A stretch of 64,000 nucleotides of DNA from CAIWHR01 sp963816925 (GCA_963816925.1 CAWFMY010000005.1:186001-250000), one strand, 5' to 3'. Positions 40,622-49,923 are shown, numbered from the stretch's first letter. Notes: generated by a model from the sequence alone, not told the origin. Numbers and translations are program-made.

Positions 40622-42619
40622 CTACCTGGCCGGCTGCGGAAAGCCCATGCGGTCAACGATCGCTTTGTAACGCTGGTTGCCGACAAGCTCGCGACTGACG
40701 CGGGGATCGATAGCCGCATAGACCATGCTCGGGGTCCGGTCCTCGAAGGCCTTCCCATACCAGCGCAGCGCCTCGTCCATTTCGCCGAGGGCGCTGTGGA
40801 TCGCGGCGAAGGCCGTCGGATCGACGTACTGTTTCTTTTCCAGAGCATGGAGCTCGCCGAGCTTCTGCTGAGCACGCGCGGTCTCGCCGCACGTTGCGTA
40901 GGTGACTCCAAGCCACGAGCGCGACAGCGGGGCCGCGCCGCCGGCGATTCGCCTTTCGGCGACCTCGGCCTCGGCCAGCGCCTCCGGACACTTTTTCTGG
41001 AGGGCCAGTGTCCGGGCAAGCTTGATGTAACCCCAAGTCCAGTTGGGGTCGATGTCGATCGTCTGGCGAAAGCCCGCGGCCGCCTGCTCGTAGTCGCCGC
41101 GAATCAGCGCGTTGAGCGCGATGTCGTGGACCGGGCTGACCGATAGCGGATCGAGTCGGGCCGCCTCGCGGCTCTGAGCAAGACCCTCGTCGAGGCGGCC
41201 CATCGCGGTAAGGAAGCCGCCGTACTCTTCGTGCACGGAGCGACTGCCGGGGTTGAGCTCCAGCGCCCGCCGAAATTCGGCCTCCGCGCCCGCCCAGTCC
41301 CACTCGAAGTAGAAGCGGACGAGGCCCAGCGCGGTGTGGGCCTCGGCTAGGTTCGGATCGAGCTCGAGTGCACGGTTCACGGCGGTCCGCGCCTTGCCCA
41401 CGGCCTCGGTGCGATCGGCCGCGCGGAGAAACGCCTGGACCGTGTAAGCCTCGGCGAGCCCCGCGTGGGCCATGGCGTAGTCGGGCGCCCGGGCCACGGC
41501 CTGCTGGAAGTAGTCGACGCTCTTGTCCATCTCCTGCTGGTTGCCCACGAGAAAGTCGCGCCCCTTGAGGTACAGGCGATAGGCGTCCGGGTCGGACGTT
41601 TCGGTGCGCGTGAGCTTGTCCTTCTCTTCCCGGCTCAACTGCCGGCGCAGCGTCTGCGCAATGGTGGCCGCGATCTCGCCCTCGACCTGCATCATGTCGT
41701 CCGCGCGGCGCGCGTACTTCTCGCCCCACAATTGCGTAGCGTCGCGGACGCTCACGAGCTCCGCGGTGATCGCCAGGTTCGGGCCCCGCTGCGCGAGGCT
41801 GCCGAGGACTAGGACGTCGGCGCCAAGTTTTCGGCCGACCTCCGTCGGGCTCATCTTCGTGCCCTTAAAAGCGAAGGCGGACGTTCGCGAGATGACATGT
41901 AACCCGTTGAGGCTCGAGAGCTTGTTGATGAGGCTCTCCGAGATTCCGTCGCTAAGATACTCGATCGCCGGGTCGCCGGTCGCATTCTCGAACGGCAGTA
42001 CAGCGACCAGACCGATCGCGGAACTCCGATTGGTCCTCTGATAAGTCACCACTGCGCCCACGGCAAGCAGAGCCACGAGCGCAGCGACGCCGAGCAGGAC
42101 GCGTCGACGCGGACCGCGCCGCGTCGGCACTGCTGGGGCGATTGTTCGCGGGGCCCGCGCATCCGCTGTGGGCAAGGTGCGATCATCCGGTGACAAAATG
42201 CGCGTTACCTGCTCGACGAAATTGGCCTGGACCTGCCCAGCCGGCACGTTTGTCCATTGCACGTCGCGGAATCTGTCCGGAACACGGGCATTCGCGTTAA
42301 GCATTGGGTCGATGACGACTGGAAGCAGGAATGCCTTGTCGTCCGCAATCAGGTGTGAGCGATCGACCGCAAGTTTCCATTCCAACCGAAAATAGCCTTC
42401 GCTGCGCGCGTTGGTATTCGCCGAAATGAGCGGCACGAACAAAGCGCAATCCTTGATCTTTCTTCGAATTGAAGCGTCCCACGCATCGCCGCCGCGCAGC
42501 TCACTCTGATCAAACCACACCTCGAGTCCCGCAGCGCGCAGCGCATCGCAGATGCGCCGTGCCGCATCGGAGTCTTGGGAGGCGTAACTGAGAAAGACTG
42601 CCTTAGCCATTTTGCTCAT
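40622..42619 (-). CDS. TIR - TolB-like - TPR signalling or defence protein
   Basis: A protein of about 665 residues. About residues 3-140 form a TIR domain (AVFLSYASQDSDAARRICDALRAAGLEVWFDQSEL, later YFRLEWKLAV with a Glu at the position of the NADase glutamate). A single helix follows near residue 175 (VLLGVAALVALLAVGAVVTY). Next come a TolB/FlgO-like domain (VAVLPFENATGDPAIEYLSDGISESLINKL) and at least six TPR repeats to the end. TIR domains can degrade NAD+ or act as scaffolds; the transmembrane layout places the TPR part outside the cytoplasm. Starts at 42619 or 42610 are both possible; neither has a clear ribosome site. Confidence 0.8.
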   Translation of the reverse strand: MSKMAKAVFLSYASQDSDAARRICDALRAAGLEVWFDQSELRGGDAWDASIRRKIKDCALFVPLISANTNARSEGYFRLEWKLAVDRSHLIADDKAFLLPVVIDPMLNANARVPDRFRDVQWTNVPAGQVQANFVEQVTRILSPDDRTLPTADARAPRTIAPAVPTRRGPRRRVLLGVAALVALLAVGAVVTYQRTNRSSAIGLVAVLPFENATGDPAIEYLSDGISESLINKLSSLNGLHVISRTSAFAFKGTKMSPTEVGRKLGADVLVLGSLAQRGPNLAITAELVSVRDATQLWGEKYARRADDMMQVEGEIAATIAQTLRRQLSREEKDKLTRTETSDPDAYRLYLKGRDFLVGNQQEMDKSVDYFQQAVARAPDYAMAHAGLAEAYTVQAFLRAADRTEAVGKARTAVNRALELDPNLAEAHTALGLVRFYFEWDWAGAEAEFRRALELNPGSRSVHEEYGGFLTAMGRLDEGLAQSREAARLDPLSVSPVHDIALNALIRGDYEQAAAGFRQTIDIDPNWTWGYIKLARTLALQKKCPEALAEAEVAERRIAGGAAPLSRSWLGVTYATCGETARAQQKLGELHALEKKQYVDPTAFAAIHSALGEMDEALRWYGKAFEDRTPSMVYAAIDPRVSRELVGNQRYKAIVDRMGFPQPAR

Positions 42620-42930
42620 CGGTAACGGATGGTGGCGCAAACGTCGCGCCGAAAGCGTGGTCCATGGGGTGACAAATCTCGACCCAAAAGCTCGTCAAGG
42701 GCAGCCCGCACTCGCGTGAACGGTAAATTTGGGCCGCTGGGTCGATAACGGTAAGGGGCGTCGATAGTAGCGCGTTTTATAGCCGCTCTTGCAGCGCAAG
42801 GCCGTGGCGAATGCTCGTTGCTCGTGTGTCGTTATGTCGCCCCCGCGACCGGCAGCTCTTCGGCGAGGAGGTTGGGACGCTCGTTGACCGGTATCGGCAG
42901 TTATCCGTCATTCGCGCGCCATTTCCTGGC
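42620..42930. other. Gene-free interval between the TIR gene and the hut-linked operon
   Basis: About 310 bases. I see no credible gene. It holds the upstream region of the TIR gene and the region after the ModA-like gene; no U-run terminator and no direct repeat of the tRNA-Pro end is visible. Confidence 0.45.
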
Positions 42931-43677
42931 TCACTCGAAGCCTGCGGCGTCGAATTGCGCCCGGCCGGCGGGACTGGTGAGCGCTTTCGCGAATGCGCGG
43001 TCGACGGGATCGGCCGTCGCGGGAATGAACACCGAATAGATCGTCGGCGCCTGCAACGATTCCGGCAGCAGCCCCGCATACGTCGCACGGTCGACGAGCA
43101 GAATCTCGCTCACCTGCGTGATTCCGAGCTCCGCCTCGCCCTTCTGGATCTTGCGCATCACGTCGAGCCCGTCGGCGGCAAGAAGGCGCTTGCCGGCCAG
43201 CGCGTCGGTCAATCCGAGCTTTTCGATCACCGCCGCGAAATGGCTGCCCGCGGTGCCGCCGGCAGCGGGATTGGTGTAGGCGACGGACGTCGCGGCGAGG
43301 ATCGCGGCGCGAAACCCGTCGACCGTGGAAATGTCGGGCTTGGCCGAACCCTTGCGAACGGCGACGCCAATGCGCACCGTGCCGAGATCCTGCACCGTCC
43401 CGGGCTGGACGCCTTTCGCGACCCACGCGTCGAGTCGCGCACGCGTGTTGACCACGAGGTCGGGGCGGTCACCGGCGAGGATTCTCGCTTCGACCTGCCC
43501 TGCCGTCGCGTATTCGAGGAAGACGCGATGTTTCGATTCGCGCTCGAAAGCTGCGGCCGTTGCCGCGAGCGGGCCTTTGGCCGCGGCCGCACTCAGCACG
43601 TGGATGTCGGCGGCACGCGCCGTCGCGGCCGCGAACGCGAAAACGGCGAGCAGCAGCGCCCTGCTTTTCATCCGCAT
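42931..43677 (-). CDS. ModA-like periplasmic binding protein coupled to hutU
   Basis: A 248-residue protein with a Sec signal (RALLLAVFAFAAATARA). It has the molybdate-binding-protein-like core: HVLSAAAAKGPLAATAAAFERESKHRV, VNTRARLDAWVAKG, VAYTNPAAGGTAGSHFAAVIEKLGL and IQKGEAELGITQVSEIL. The start codon shares a base with the hutU stop (TGATG), so it is translationally coupled to hutU. No ModB or ModC is present. The ligand may be an oxyanion, as in ModA, or something tied to histidine breakdown; sequence does not decide. Confidence 0.8.
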   Translation of the reverse strand: MRMKSRALLLAVFAFAAATARAADIHVLSAAAAKGPLAATAAAFERESKHRVFLEYATAGQVEARILAGDRPDLVVNTRARLDAWVAKGVQPGTVQDLGTVRIGVAVRKGSAKPDISTVDGFRAAILAATSVAYTNPAAGGTAGSHFAAVIEKLGLTDALAGKRLLAADGLDVMRKIQKGEAELGITQVSEILLVDRATYAGLLPESLQAPTIYSVFIPATADPVDRAFAKALTSPAGRAQFDAAGFE

Positions 43678-45386
43678 CACCCCAGCATCGGCAGGTTGAG
43701 TTTTTTCGCCTTCGCGACGCCGATCGCGATCGCGTAGCCCGCGTCCGCGTGACGCATCACGCCCACCGCGGGATCGTTCCACAGCACGCGTGCGATCCGT
43801 CTCGCCGCGGCCTCGGTGCCGTCGCAGACGATCACGACTCCCGCATGCTGCGAATAGCCCATCCCGACGCCGCCGCCATGGTGGAACGATACCCAGGTCG
43901 CGCCGCCGGCCGTGTTGAGCAAAGCGTTGAGGAGCGGCCAGTCGGAGACCGCGTCGGAACCGTCGGCCATCGCTTCCGTTTCGCGGTTGGGCGACGCGAC
44001 GCTGCCGGTGTCGAGATGGTCGCGGCCGATGACGATCGGCGCCTTGAGCTCGCCTGTCTTCACCATTTCGTTGAACGCGAGGCCGGCGAGGTGGCGCTCG
44101 CCCAGCCCCAGCCAGCAGATGCGCGCCGGCAAGCCCTGGAAGGCGATCCGCTCGCGCGCCATGTCGAGCCAGCGATGCAAATGCGCGTCGGCGGGAAAGA
44201 GTTCCTTGACCTTGCGGTCGGTCCTGTAGATGTCCTCCGGGTCGCCCGACAGCGCAACCCAGCGGAACGGCCCCTTGCCTTCGCAGAACAGCGGGCGGAT
44301 GTAGGCGGGAACGAAGCCGGGAAATGCGAACGCGTCCGCGACGCCTTCGTCGAACGCGACCTGCCGGATGTTGTTGCCGTAGTCGAACGTCGCGACGCCG
44401 CTCTTGTGGAACGCGAGCATCGCATTGACGTGAGCGACGATCGATTGCTTCGCCGCCACCACGAGTCCCGCATGCTGGCGCGGATCCTCCTGCGCCGCTT
44501 TCCATTGTTCCACGCTCCAGCCTGCGGGCAGATAGCCGTAGACGAGATCGTGCGCAGATGTCTGGTCGGTCACCATGTCCGGCCGCACCTGCCGCCGCAC
44601 GAGTTCCGGCAGGATCTCCGCCGCGTTGCCGAGGAGGCCGACCGACACCGGCGACTTGCGCGCGCAGGCGTCGCGCAGGATCGCCAGCGCGTCGTCGAGA
44701 TCTTTCGCCTGCCGATCGAGGTAACGCGTCGCGAGGCGCATGTCGATGCGGCTTTGCTGGCATTCGATGGCCAGCATCGACGCGCCCGCCATCGTCGCCG
44801 CGAGCGGCTGCGCGCCGCCCATGCCGCCGAGGCCTGCGGTCAGGATCCATTTGTCGGCGAGCTGCCCGCCGCAGTGCTGGCGTCCCGCCTCGGCGAACGA
44901 CTCGTACGTGCCCTGCACGATGCCCTGGCTGCCGATATAGATCCACGAGCCCGCCGTCATCTGCCCGAACATCATGAGGCCCTTGCGGTCGAGCTCGTTG
45001 AAGTGGTCCCACGTCGCCCACTTCGGCACGAGATTCGAGTTCGCGATCAGCACGCGGGGCGCATCGACATGCGTCTTGAACACGCCGACCGGCTTGCCGG
45101 ACTGGATCAGCAACGACTCGTCGTCTTCGAGCGCGCGCAATGCGGTGACGATTGCGTCGAAGCATTCCCAATTGCGCGCCGCGCGGCCGATGCCGCCGTA
45201 GACCACGAGCTCTTTCGGATTCTCGGCGACCTCCGGATCGAGGTTGTTCTGGATCATCCGCAGCGCCGCTTCGGTGAGCCAGGATTTCGCGGTGCGCGTG
45301 GTGCCTCGGGGCGCGCGAATCACGCGGTCGGCGAAGCGGGTGCCGCGCGCCGGGCTCGCCAGCGGGTCAGGATTGTCACGTTTCAT
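43677..45386 (-). CDS. hutU: Urocanate hydratase
   Basis: A 569-residue NAD-dependent enzyme that converts urocanate to imidazolone propionate, the second step of histidine breakdown. Family blocks include LVVYGGIGRAARNWECFDAI, LTAGLGGMGGAQPLAATMAGA, FGNNIRQ-like VATFDYGNNIRQVAFDEGV and GPFRWVALSGDPEDIY. Length is normal. The start lies within the hutH stop (4-base overlap at 45383-45386). Confidence 0.96.
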   Translation of the reverse strand: MKRDNPDPLASPARGTRFADRVIRAPRGTTRTAKSWLTEAALRMIQNNLDPEVAENPKELVVYGGIGRAARNWECFDAIVTALRALEDDESLLIQSGKPVGVFKTHVDAPRVLIANSNLVPKWATWDHFNELDRKGLMMFGQMTAGSWIYIGSQGIVQGTYESFAEAGRQHCGGQLADKWILTAGLGGMGGAQPLAATMAGASMLAIECQQSRIDMRLATRYLDRQAKDLDDALAILRDACARKSPVSVGLLGNAAEILPELVRRQVRPDMVTDQTSAHDLVYGYLPAGWSVEQWKAAQEDPRQHAGLVVAAKQSIVAHVNAMLAFHKSGVATFDYGNNIRQVAFDEGVADAFAFPGFVPAYIRPLFCEGKGPFRWVALSGDPEDIYRTDRKVKELFPADAHLHRWLDMARERIAFQGLPARICWLGLGERHLAGLAFNEMVKTGELKAPIVIGRDHLDTGSVASPNRETEAMADGSDAVSDWPLLNALLNTAGGATWVSFHHGGGVGMGYSQHAGVVIVCDGTEAAARRIARVLWNDPAVGVMRHADAGYAIAIGVAKAKKLNLPMLG

Positions 45387-46900
45387 GTCGTGTCCCCAAC
45401 ATACGAAGTGAATTCGCCTCCTTCGACCCGGCGGCGGATCGCCTCGAGGTCGGGCGCGAACGCACGGTCGCGATCCCAGAACGCGACGTCGGACCGGACC
45501 AATGCGATCGCCTGCGCAAGCGTGGGCGAAGTTTTCAGGGGGCGTCGCAAATCCACGCCCTGCGCCGCGGCGAGCAGCTCGATGGCGACAATGCGCGCGG
45601 TATTCTCGGCCATCGGCGTCAGCCTGCGGGCGGCAAACGTCGCCATGCTGACGTGGTCCTCCTGGTTCGCCGACGTCGGCAACGAGTCGACGGAGGCCGG
45701 ATGCGCGAGTGACTTGTTCTCCGACGCGAGCGCCGCGGCGGTCACCTGCGCGATCATGAACCCGGAATTGACGCCGCCGTCTTCGACGAGGAACGGCGGC
45801 AGGCCCGATAGATTCGTGTCCATCAACAAAGCGGTGCGCCGCTCGGAAAGTGCGCCGATTTCGGCAATCGCGAGGGCAATGTTGTCCGCCGCGAACGCGA
45901 CGGGCTCGGCGTGGAAATTGCCGCCCGAGAGAATCTCATCCGCGTCCGCGAAGACCAGCGGATTGTCGGACACCGCGTTCGCCTCGGTGAGCAGCACGCC
46001 GGCCGCGTGCCGCATCTGGTCGAGGCACGCGCCCATCACCTGCGGCTGGCAGCGCAGGCTATAGGGATCCTGCACGCGTGGACAATCCTTGTGCGAATCC
46101 CGGATCGCGCTGCCGGCGAGCAGGCCGCGATAGATGGCGGCAGCGTCCGCTTGCCCGCGATGGCCGCGGACGGCGTGAATCCGCTCGTCGAACGGCGTGT
46201 CGCTGCCGAGACACGCATCCACCGACAGCGCGCCCGCCACAAACGCAGCCGCCATTGCGCGTTCCGCGGCGAACAGCCCTGCGAGCGCGAGCGCGGTCGA
46301 CACTTGCGTTCCGTTGAGGAGCGCCAGACCTTCCTTCGGTCCGAGCACGACAGGTTGCAACCCCGCTTGCCGCAACGCGTCCCGGGCGGGCATCGATCGG
46401 CCGTTGACCATCGCGTCACCCTCGCCGATCAGCACCGACGAGAGATGCGCCAGCGGCGCGAGATCGCCCGATGCGCCGACCGAGCCTTGCGCCGGGATGC
46501 ACGGAACGACGCCGGCGTTCGACAGCGCGGCCAGCGCCTCGATCACGCTCCAACGAATGCCCGAATGTCCGCGCGCCAGCGAGGCGGCCTTCAACGCGAG
46601 TACGAGACGCACGACGGCTTCGTCGAGCAGCGCCCCTGTGCCAGCCGAATGCGACAGCACGAGCGCCCGCTGCAGTTCCGCAAGACGCGCGTCGTCGATC
46701 TTCGTGCGCGCGAGCAGGCCGAAGCCGGTGTTGACCCCATAGACGGTCTTGCCCGCGGCGACGATGCGCTGCACGGTTGCCGCGGCGGCATCGACGGCGG
46801 ATTTGGCCGCGGCGTCGACCGACCATTCAAGTGGCGCGGCCCAGAGGCGGCGCAGTTCGGCGAGGGCGAGCGTGCCGGGGTGGAGGTTCAACTTGGGCAT
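45383..46900 (-). CDS. hutH: Histidine ammonia-lyase
   Basis: A 505-residue lyase that makes urocanate from histidine. The Ala-Ser-Gly triad that forms the MIO cofactor is present in GSVGASGDLAPLAHLS near residue 140. The conserved VQDPYSLRCQPQVMGA and LPTSANQEDHVSMATFAARRL are intact. I begin at the ATG at 46900, where the family starts (PKLNLHPGTLALAELR). First of hutH-hutU; hutI, hutG, hutF and the regulator hutC are not in the window. Confidence 0.96.
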   Translation of the reverse strand: MPKLNLHPGTLALAELRRLWAAPLEWSVDAAAKSAVDAAAATVQRIVAAGKTVYGVNTGFGLLARTKIDDARLAELQRALVLSHSAGTGALLDEAVVRLVLALKAASLARGHSGIRWSVIEALAALSNAGVVPCIPAQGSVGASGDLAPLAHLSSVLIGEGDAMVNGRSMPARDALRQAGLQPVVLGPKEGLALLNGTQVSTALALAGLFAAERAMAAAFVAGALSVDACLGSDTPFDERIHAVRGHRGQADAAAIYRGLLAGSAIRDSHKDCPRVQDPYSLRCQPQVMGACLDQMRHAAGVLLTEANAVSDNPLVFADADEILSGGNFHAEPVAFAADNIALAIAEIGALSERRTALLMDTNLSGLPPFLVEDGGVNSGFMIAQVTAAALASENKSLAHPASVDSLPTSANQEDHVSMATFAARRLTPMAENTARIVAIELLAAAQGVDLRRPLKTSPTLAQAIALVRSDVAFWDRDRAFAPDLEAIRRRVEGGEFTSYVGDTT

Positions 46901-46966
46901 GGAATTTTCAATCGGCCGGCCGAACGCCGCATTGTGCCCCAGAATGCGCCCGGTTCGCACGCGGGA

Positions 46967-48412
46967 TCATCGGTCGCCGCGCCGCCCTCTGGTCGCGTCG
47001 AACACGTTCGCAAATCCTCCCCAGAAGATGTGTGCCATCGTCACGATAGACGCCAGCACCGGGAAGTACAGATAGCGAAAATCGCAGGCGATGCCGACGA
47101 CGAAATGGACGAGGGCATACAGCAGGCCGGCCACGTAGAGCGTTGCGATCACGGCTCCCGATGTCGCATGGGATTCCGGGCCGACGCCCGCCCGAGGCCA
47201 TGTGGAACGCGCGAGCGCCAACACGAGCACCGCAATCGCGCCCCCCGCCAGGAACAAGTAGGGACGAAACACTTCGAGCGATACCTGAAGGGTGAGGCGA
47301 CGCACGTCGGGATTGGCCCCGGGGGTAAGTCCGAATCGCTCGGCAACGCCGGGCGGTTCGGATGAAACGATATCGATGAAGGGCGCGCACCTGAGCGGGT
47401 CGTGGGCGCCGAGCATCCAGCCGAAAACGTCCGCTCTGTGCGCCAGATAGGTCGGAGCTCTGGCCATCACCAGCGCGCGCCATTGGCGACTTACCACCCG
47501 GTTGCCTCGGTCGGAGAAGTCGATCTGGTTGGAGACGTCCTTGTCGCCTGATTCCATGTAGTCGATGCGCTCCGGACGGTAGCCTTGCATCACGAGTTTC
47601 AGGAAGCTGCTGCGCTCGAAGCCGGTCCAGGTGGAGAACTCGTCGAGCGGTGCGTTCGGATCCCGGTACACGATGCCGGCGATGTCGTAGAACTGGATCA
47701 GACGCATCCCGGTTTCGTACGGCTTGCCGGGCAATTCGACCGCCGTGCCTTTCACGATGGCATTGACCAGTGCGTACCCGCCAAAAAATCCCGACACCGC
47801 AACGAGGACCAGCGTGAAGCGCGCGCGGGTCCGGCTGCCACCGCCATTTCCCGCAAGCCATAGCGCGTAACCGAGAAGCGGCGCGACCAGAACCATCCCC
47901 TGCTGGCGTATGGTTGCCGCGGCGCCGAGCAGCAACGCCGCCGCCAGGACGTGTCGGCGTCCCACGCTTTCGCCATTCAGCAGCGCGAAACCCATGAGGG
48001 CAAGATGCGCGAAAAAGACGTCCTTCCAAAGGATGCCGGCGTAGAGGTAAACGATTGGAATGGCAACCACCGACACGAACGCGGCGAGTCGCAGCGCAAC
48101 GGGCGCCGATGGCGCGGCCACCATGATGTACGTCGCAAACAGAAGCAGGGCCTGGCTGACCAGGAGCGCGACGACCGTGGAACCGAAAAGGGCGTAGGTT
48201 CCGCCCAGGAAGAGCGAGAAACTCGGCGGGTTCCAGGACTGATATTTTCGGCTGAAGCCCTCGTCCAGCTGAACGAGGGAGTCATAGGACATGTGTCCGG
48301 GCGCATGCACCGTCATCAGCGCCCACAACACGAGGGTGACGAAAGCGACGCCCGCAATCCTCCACGTCAGACCCGTCGTCGCCGCCGGCACGTGCACCCG
48401 TGACGAAGTCAA
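46967..48412 (-). CDS. Polytopic membrane glycosyltransferase-like protein (GtrC position)
   Basis: About 481 residues with roughly eleven hydrophobic helices. It begins TGLTWRIAGVAFVTLVLWALMTVHAPGHMSYDSLVQLDEGF, with an Asp in the first periplasmic loop typical of GT-C glycosyltransferases. A TTG at 48412 overlaps the upstream stop by four bases and fits the operon, although a GTG at 48394 is also possible. In gtr operons the third gene encodes the integral membrane transferase that moves the sugar to O-antigen, so that role is inferred. No specific sugar is indicated. Confidence 0.65.
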   Translation of the reverse strand: MTSSRVHVPAATTGLTWRIAGVAFVTLVLWALMTVHAPGHMSYDSLVQLDEGFSRKYQSWNPPSFSLFLGGTYALFGSTVVALLVSQALLLFATYIMVAAPSAPVALRLAAFVSVVAIPIVYLYAGILWKDVFFAHLALMGFALLNGESVGRRHVLAAALLLGAAATIRQQGMVLVAPLLGYALWLAGNGGGSRTRARFTLVLVAVSGFFGGYALVNAIVKGTAVELPGKPYETGMRLIQFYDIAGIVYRDPNAPLDEFSTWTGFERSSFLKLVMQGYRPERIDYMESGDKDVSNQIDFSDRGNRVVSRQWRALVMARAPTYLAHRADVFGWMLGAHDPLRCAPFIDIVSSEPPGVAERFGLTPGANPDVRRLTLQVSLEVFRPYLFLAGGAIAVLVLALARSTWPRAGVGPESHATSGAVIATLYVAGLLYALVHFVVGIACDFRYLYFPVLASIVTMAHIFWGGFANVFDATRGRRGDR

Positions 48413-49392
48413 TGCGTGCCCTTTGCGCCCTTGCGGGCGAAAGGGCGGAACGCTTCTCTCGGCACCGAATTCACATCGAAATTGATCCACGAGAGCAGCA
48501 GCACGATGCCGATGATGAGCGTCAAACCGCTGATCATCACCGTGCCGCAGGTGGCCGGCACGTCCGTCTCATTGGAAAGAATCCAGTGGTAGCCGCCGAA
48601 AATCGCACCGAATACCGTTGCGATCAGGCCGACCACCATTTCAAGGGACGCGACCGAAAAGTCGCGCAGAAAATAATTGTATGAAATGCGCTTGCCGAAG
48701 TTGCGCAGATGCCCGGCCAGAAACGGCAGGATGACCTTCATTATCCGCAGATTCGATTCCTCGCCTTCGTATACCGCGGCCATCGGGATGTCGACGACGC
48801 GGCAGCGCAGCAGGTTCAGGCGAAACAGCAAGTCCGTTTCGACGAAGTAGCGACGGCTGATCTTGTCCAGCGGCAGATACTCGATGACCGAGGCGCGGAT
48901 TGCCGTGTAGCCGTTCGTCGGGTCGAAGATGTTCCAGTATCCCGACGAAGCCTTGCTCATGAACGACAGCACCGCGTTTCCCAACAAACGGCCCGCGGGC
49001 ATGCCCTTCAGGTCCTCCGGGTCGTAAAAGCGGTTGCCCTTGGTGTAATCCGCGCGACCGTCGAGGATCGGCTCGACGAATGCGCCAATGAGGCCGGGGT
49101 CCATCTGGCCGTCGCCATCGATCTTGACGGCGATGTCCATTCCACCCTGCACGGCAGCCAGGTAACCGGTCATCGTCGCGCCCCCGACGCCCTGGTTCTG
49201 TTCGTGGCGAATGACCCGGACGCGCGGATCGCGGCAATTATCGAGTACGTGCTGTCCTGATTCATCGGGACAGCCATCGTCGACGACATAAATGGCGTCG
49301 ACCTCCGGACCCATTTTCTCCAGCACGCCGAGTATCCGGCCACGCACGCGAAAGCATGGAATCACCACACCAATCTTGCGTCCGTCTATCAC
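48409..49392 (-). CDS. gtrB: Polyprenyl-phosphate glycosyltransferase, GT2 (GtrB-like)
   Basis: About 327 residues. The N-terminal GT2 domain has IGVVIPCFRVRG, YVVDDGCPDESG and the metal-binding IDGDGQMDPGL. Two C-terminal hydrophobic helices (ASLEMVVGLIATVFGAIFG and TVMISGLTLIIGIVLLLSWI) match bactoprenol glucosyltransferases (GtrB/DPM1-like). It loads a sugar on the lipid carrier for flipping by GtrA. The GTG at 49392 overlaps the gtrA stop (GTGA), which decided the start; the longer frame would run into gtrA. Confidence 0.85.
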   Translation of the reverse strand: MIDGRKIGVVIPCFRVRGRILGVLEKMGPEVDAIYVVDDGCPDESGQHVLDNCRDPRVRVIRHEQNQGVGGATMTGYLAAVQGGMDIAVKIDGDGQMDPGLIGAFVEPILDGRADYTKGNRFYDPEDLKGMPAGRLLGNAVLSFMSKASSGYWNIFDPTNGYTAIRASVIEYLPLDKISRRYFVETDLLFRLNLLRCRVVDIPMAAVYEGEESNLRIMKVILPFLAGHLRNFGKRISYNYFLRDFSVASLEMVVGLIATVFGAIFGGYHWILSNETDVPATCGTVMISGLTLIIGIVLLLSWINFDVNSVPREAFRPFARKGAKGTH

Positions 49393-49790
49393 TTTTCGTG
49401 TCTCCAGAAGACGCCATAACGCATGCCCAGGAAGCTGAGCAGCGCCAATCCGGCCTCGATCAGGATCTTGAAGCCGACCATCCATTCCCTCTTATGGCCG
49501 CCGCCCGCCAGGAAGGCGTTGGCCGCCGCGATCAGCGACGTACTGAAGGCGGTCAGCACCACCCACAACAGAATATAACGCAGCCCCTGTCCGCCGGCCT
49601 CTCCCGCCCTCCATGCGTTGAAGGTGTATCGCCGATTCAGCATGAAGCCGATGATGGCGGCGCTTCCCCGGGACACGACATTGCTGAACAGGGGTTCTCC
49701 AGTCAGCACGAAAATGAAGGCGAATAGCAGCGTGTCGACAGCAATCTGAATCCCGCCGACGACGAGGAAGAGGAGGAATTGCCTGGTCAT
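49389..49790 (-). CDS. gtrA: GtrA-family flippase-like protein
   Basis: A 133-residue protein with four hydrophobic helices: QFLLFLVVGGIQIAVDTLLFAFIFVL, VVSRGSAAIIGFMLNRRYTF (the GtrA signature FxxNRxxTF), YILLWVVLTAFSTSLIAAANAFL and FKILIEAGLALLSFLGMRYGVF. GtrA proteins help move lipid-linked sugars across the inner membrane. First gene of a three-gene operon, divergent from mutS. Confidence 0.88.
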   Translation of the reverse strand: MTRQFLLFLVVGGIQIAVDTLLFAFIFVLTGEPLFSNVVSRGSAAIIGFMLNRRYTFNAWRAGEAGGQGLRYILLWVVLTAFSTSLIAAANAFLAGGGHKREWMVGFKILIEAGLALLSFLGMRYGVFWRHEK

Positions 49791-49910
49791 TTCTTGATTG
49801 CGGCGTTGGTCCGGCACGGCGGGATCCCCAATGGTGCCCGCGCCAGAAGCGATCATCGCATTCTGCCCCGGGTCGCACCTCGACCGCCATGCGCGTTGCC
49901 ATGCCGGCCT

Positions 49911-49916
49911 TATAAT
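49911..49916 (+). promoter_or_regulatory. -10 box 7 bases before mutS
   Basis: A perfect TATAAT is followed by seven bases and the mutS ATG at 49924. No ribosome site lies between. At usual spacing the transcript would start at or next to the start codon. Confidence 0.5.
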
Positions 49917-49923
49917 AGTTCCG

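Noticed and set aside
38906..42930. Search for an attachment-site duplicate of the tRNA-Pro 3' end
   Set aside because: No second copy of the T-arm/acceptor sequence was seen downstream to the hut region, and there is no integrase, so I do not call att sites.
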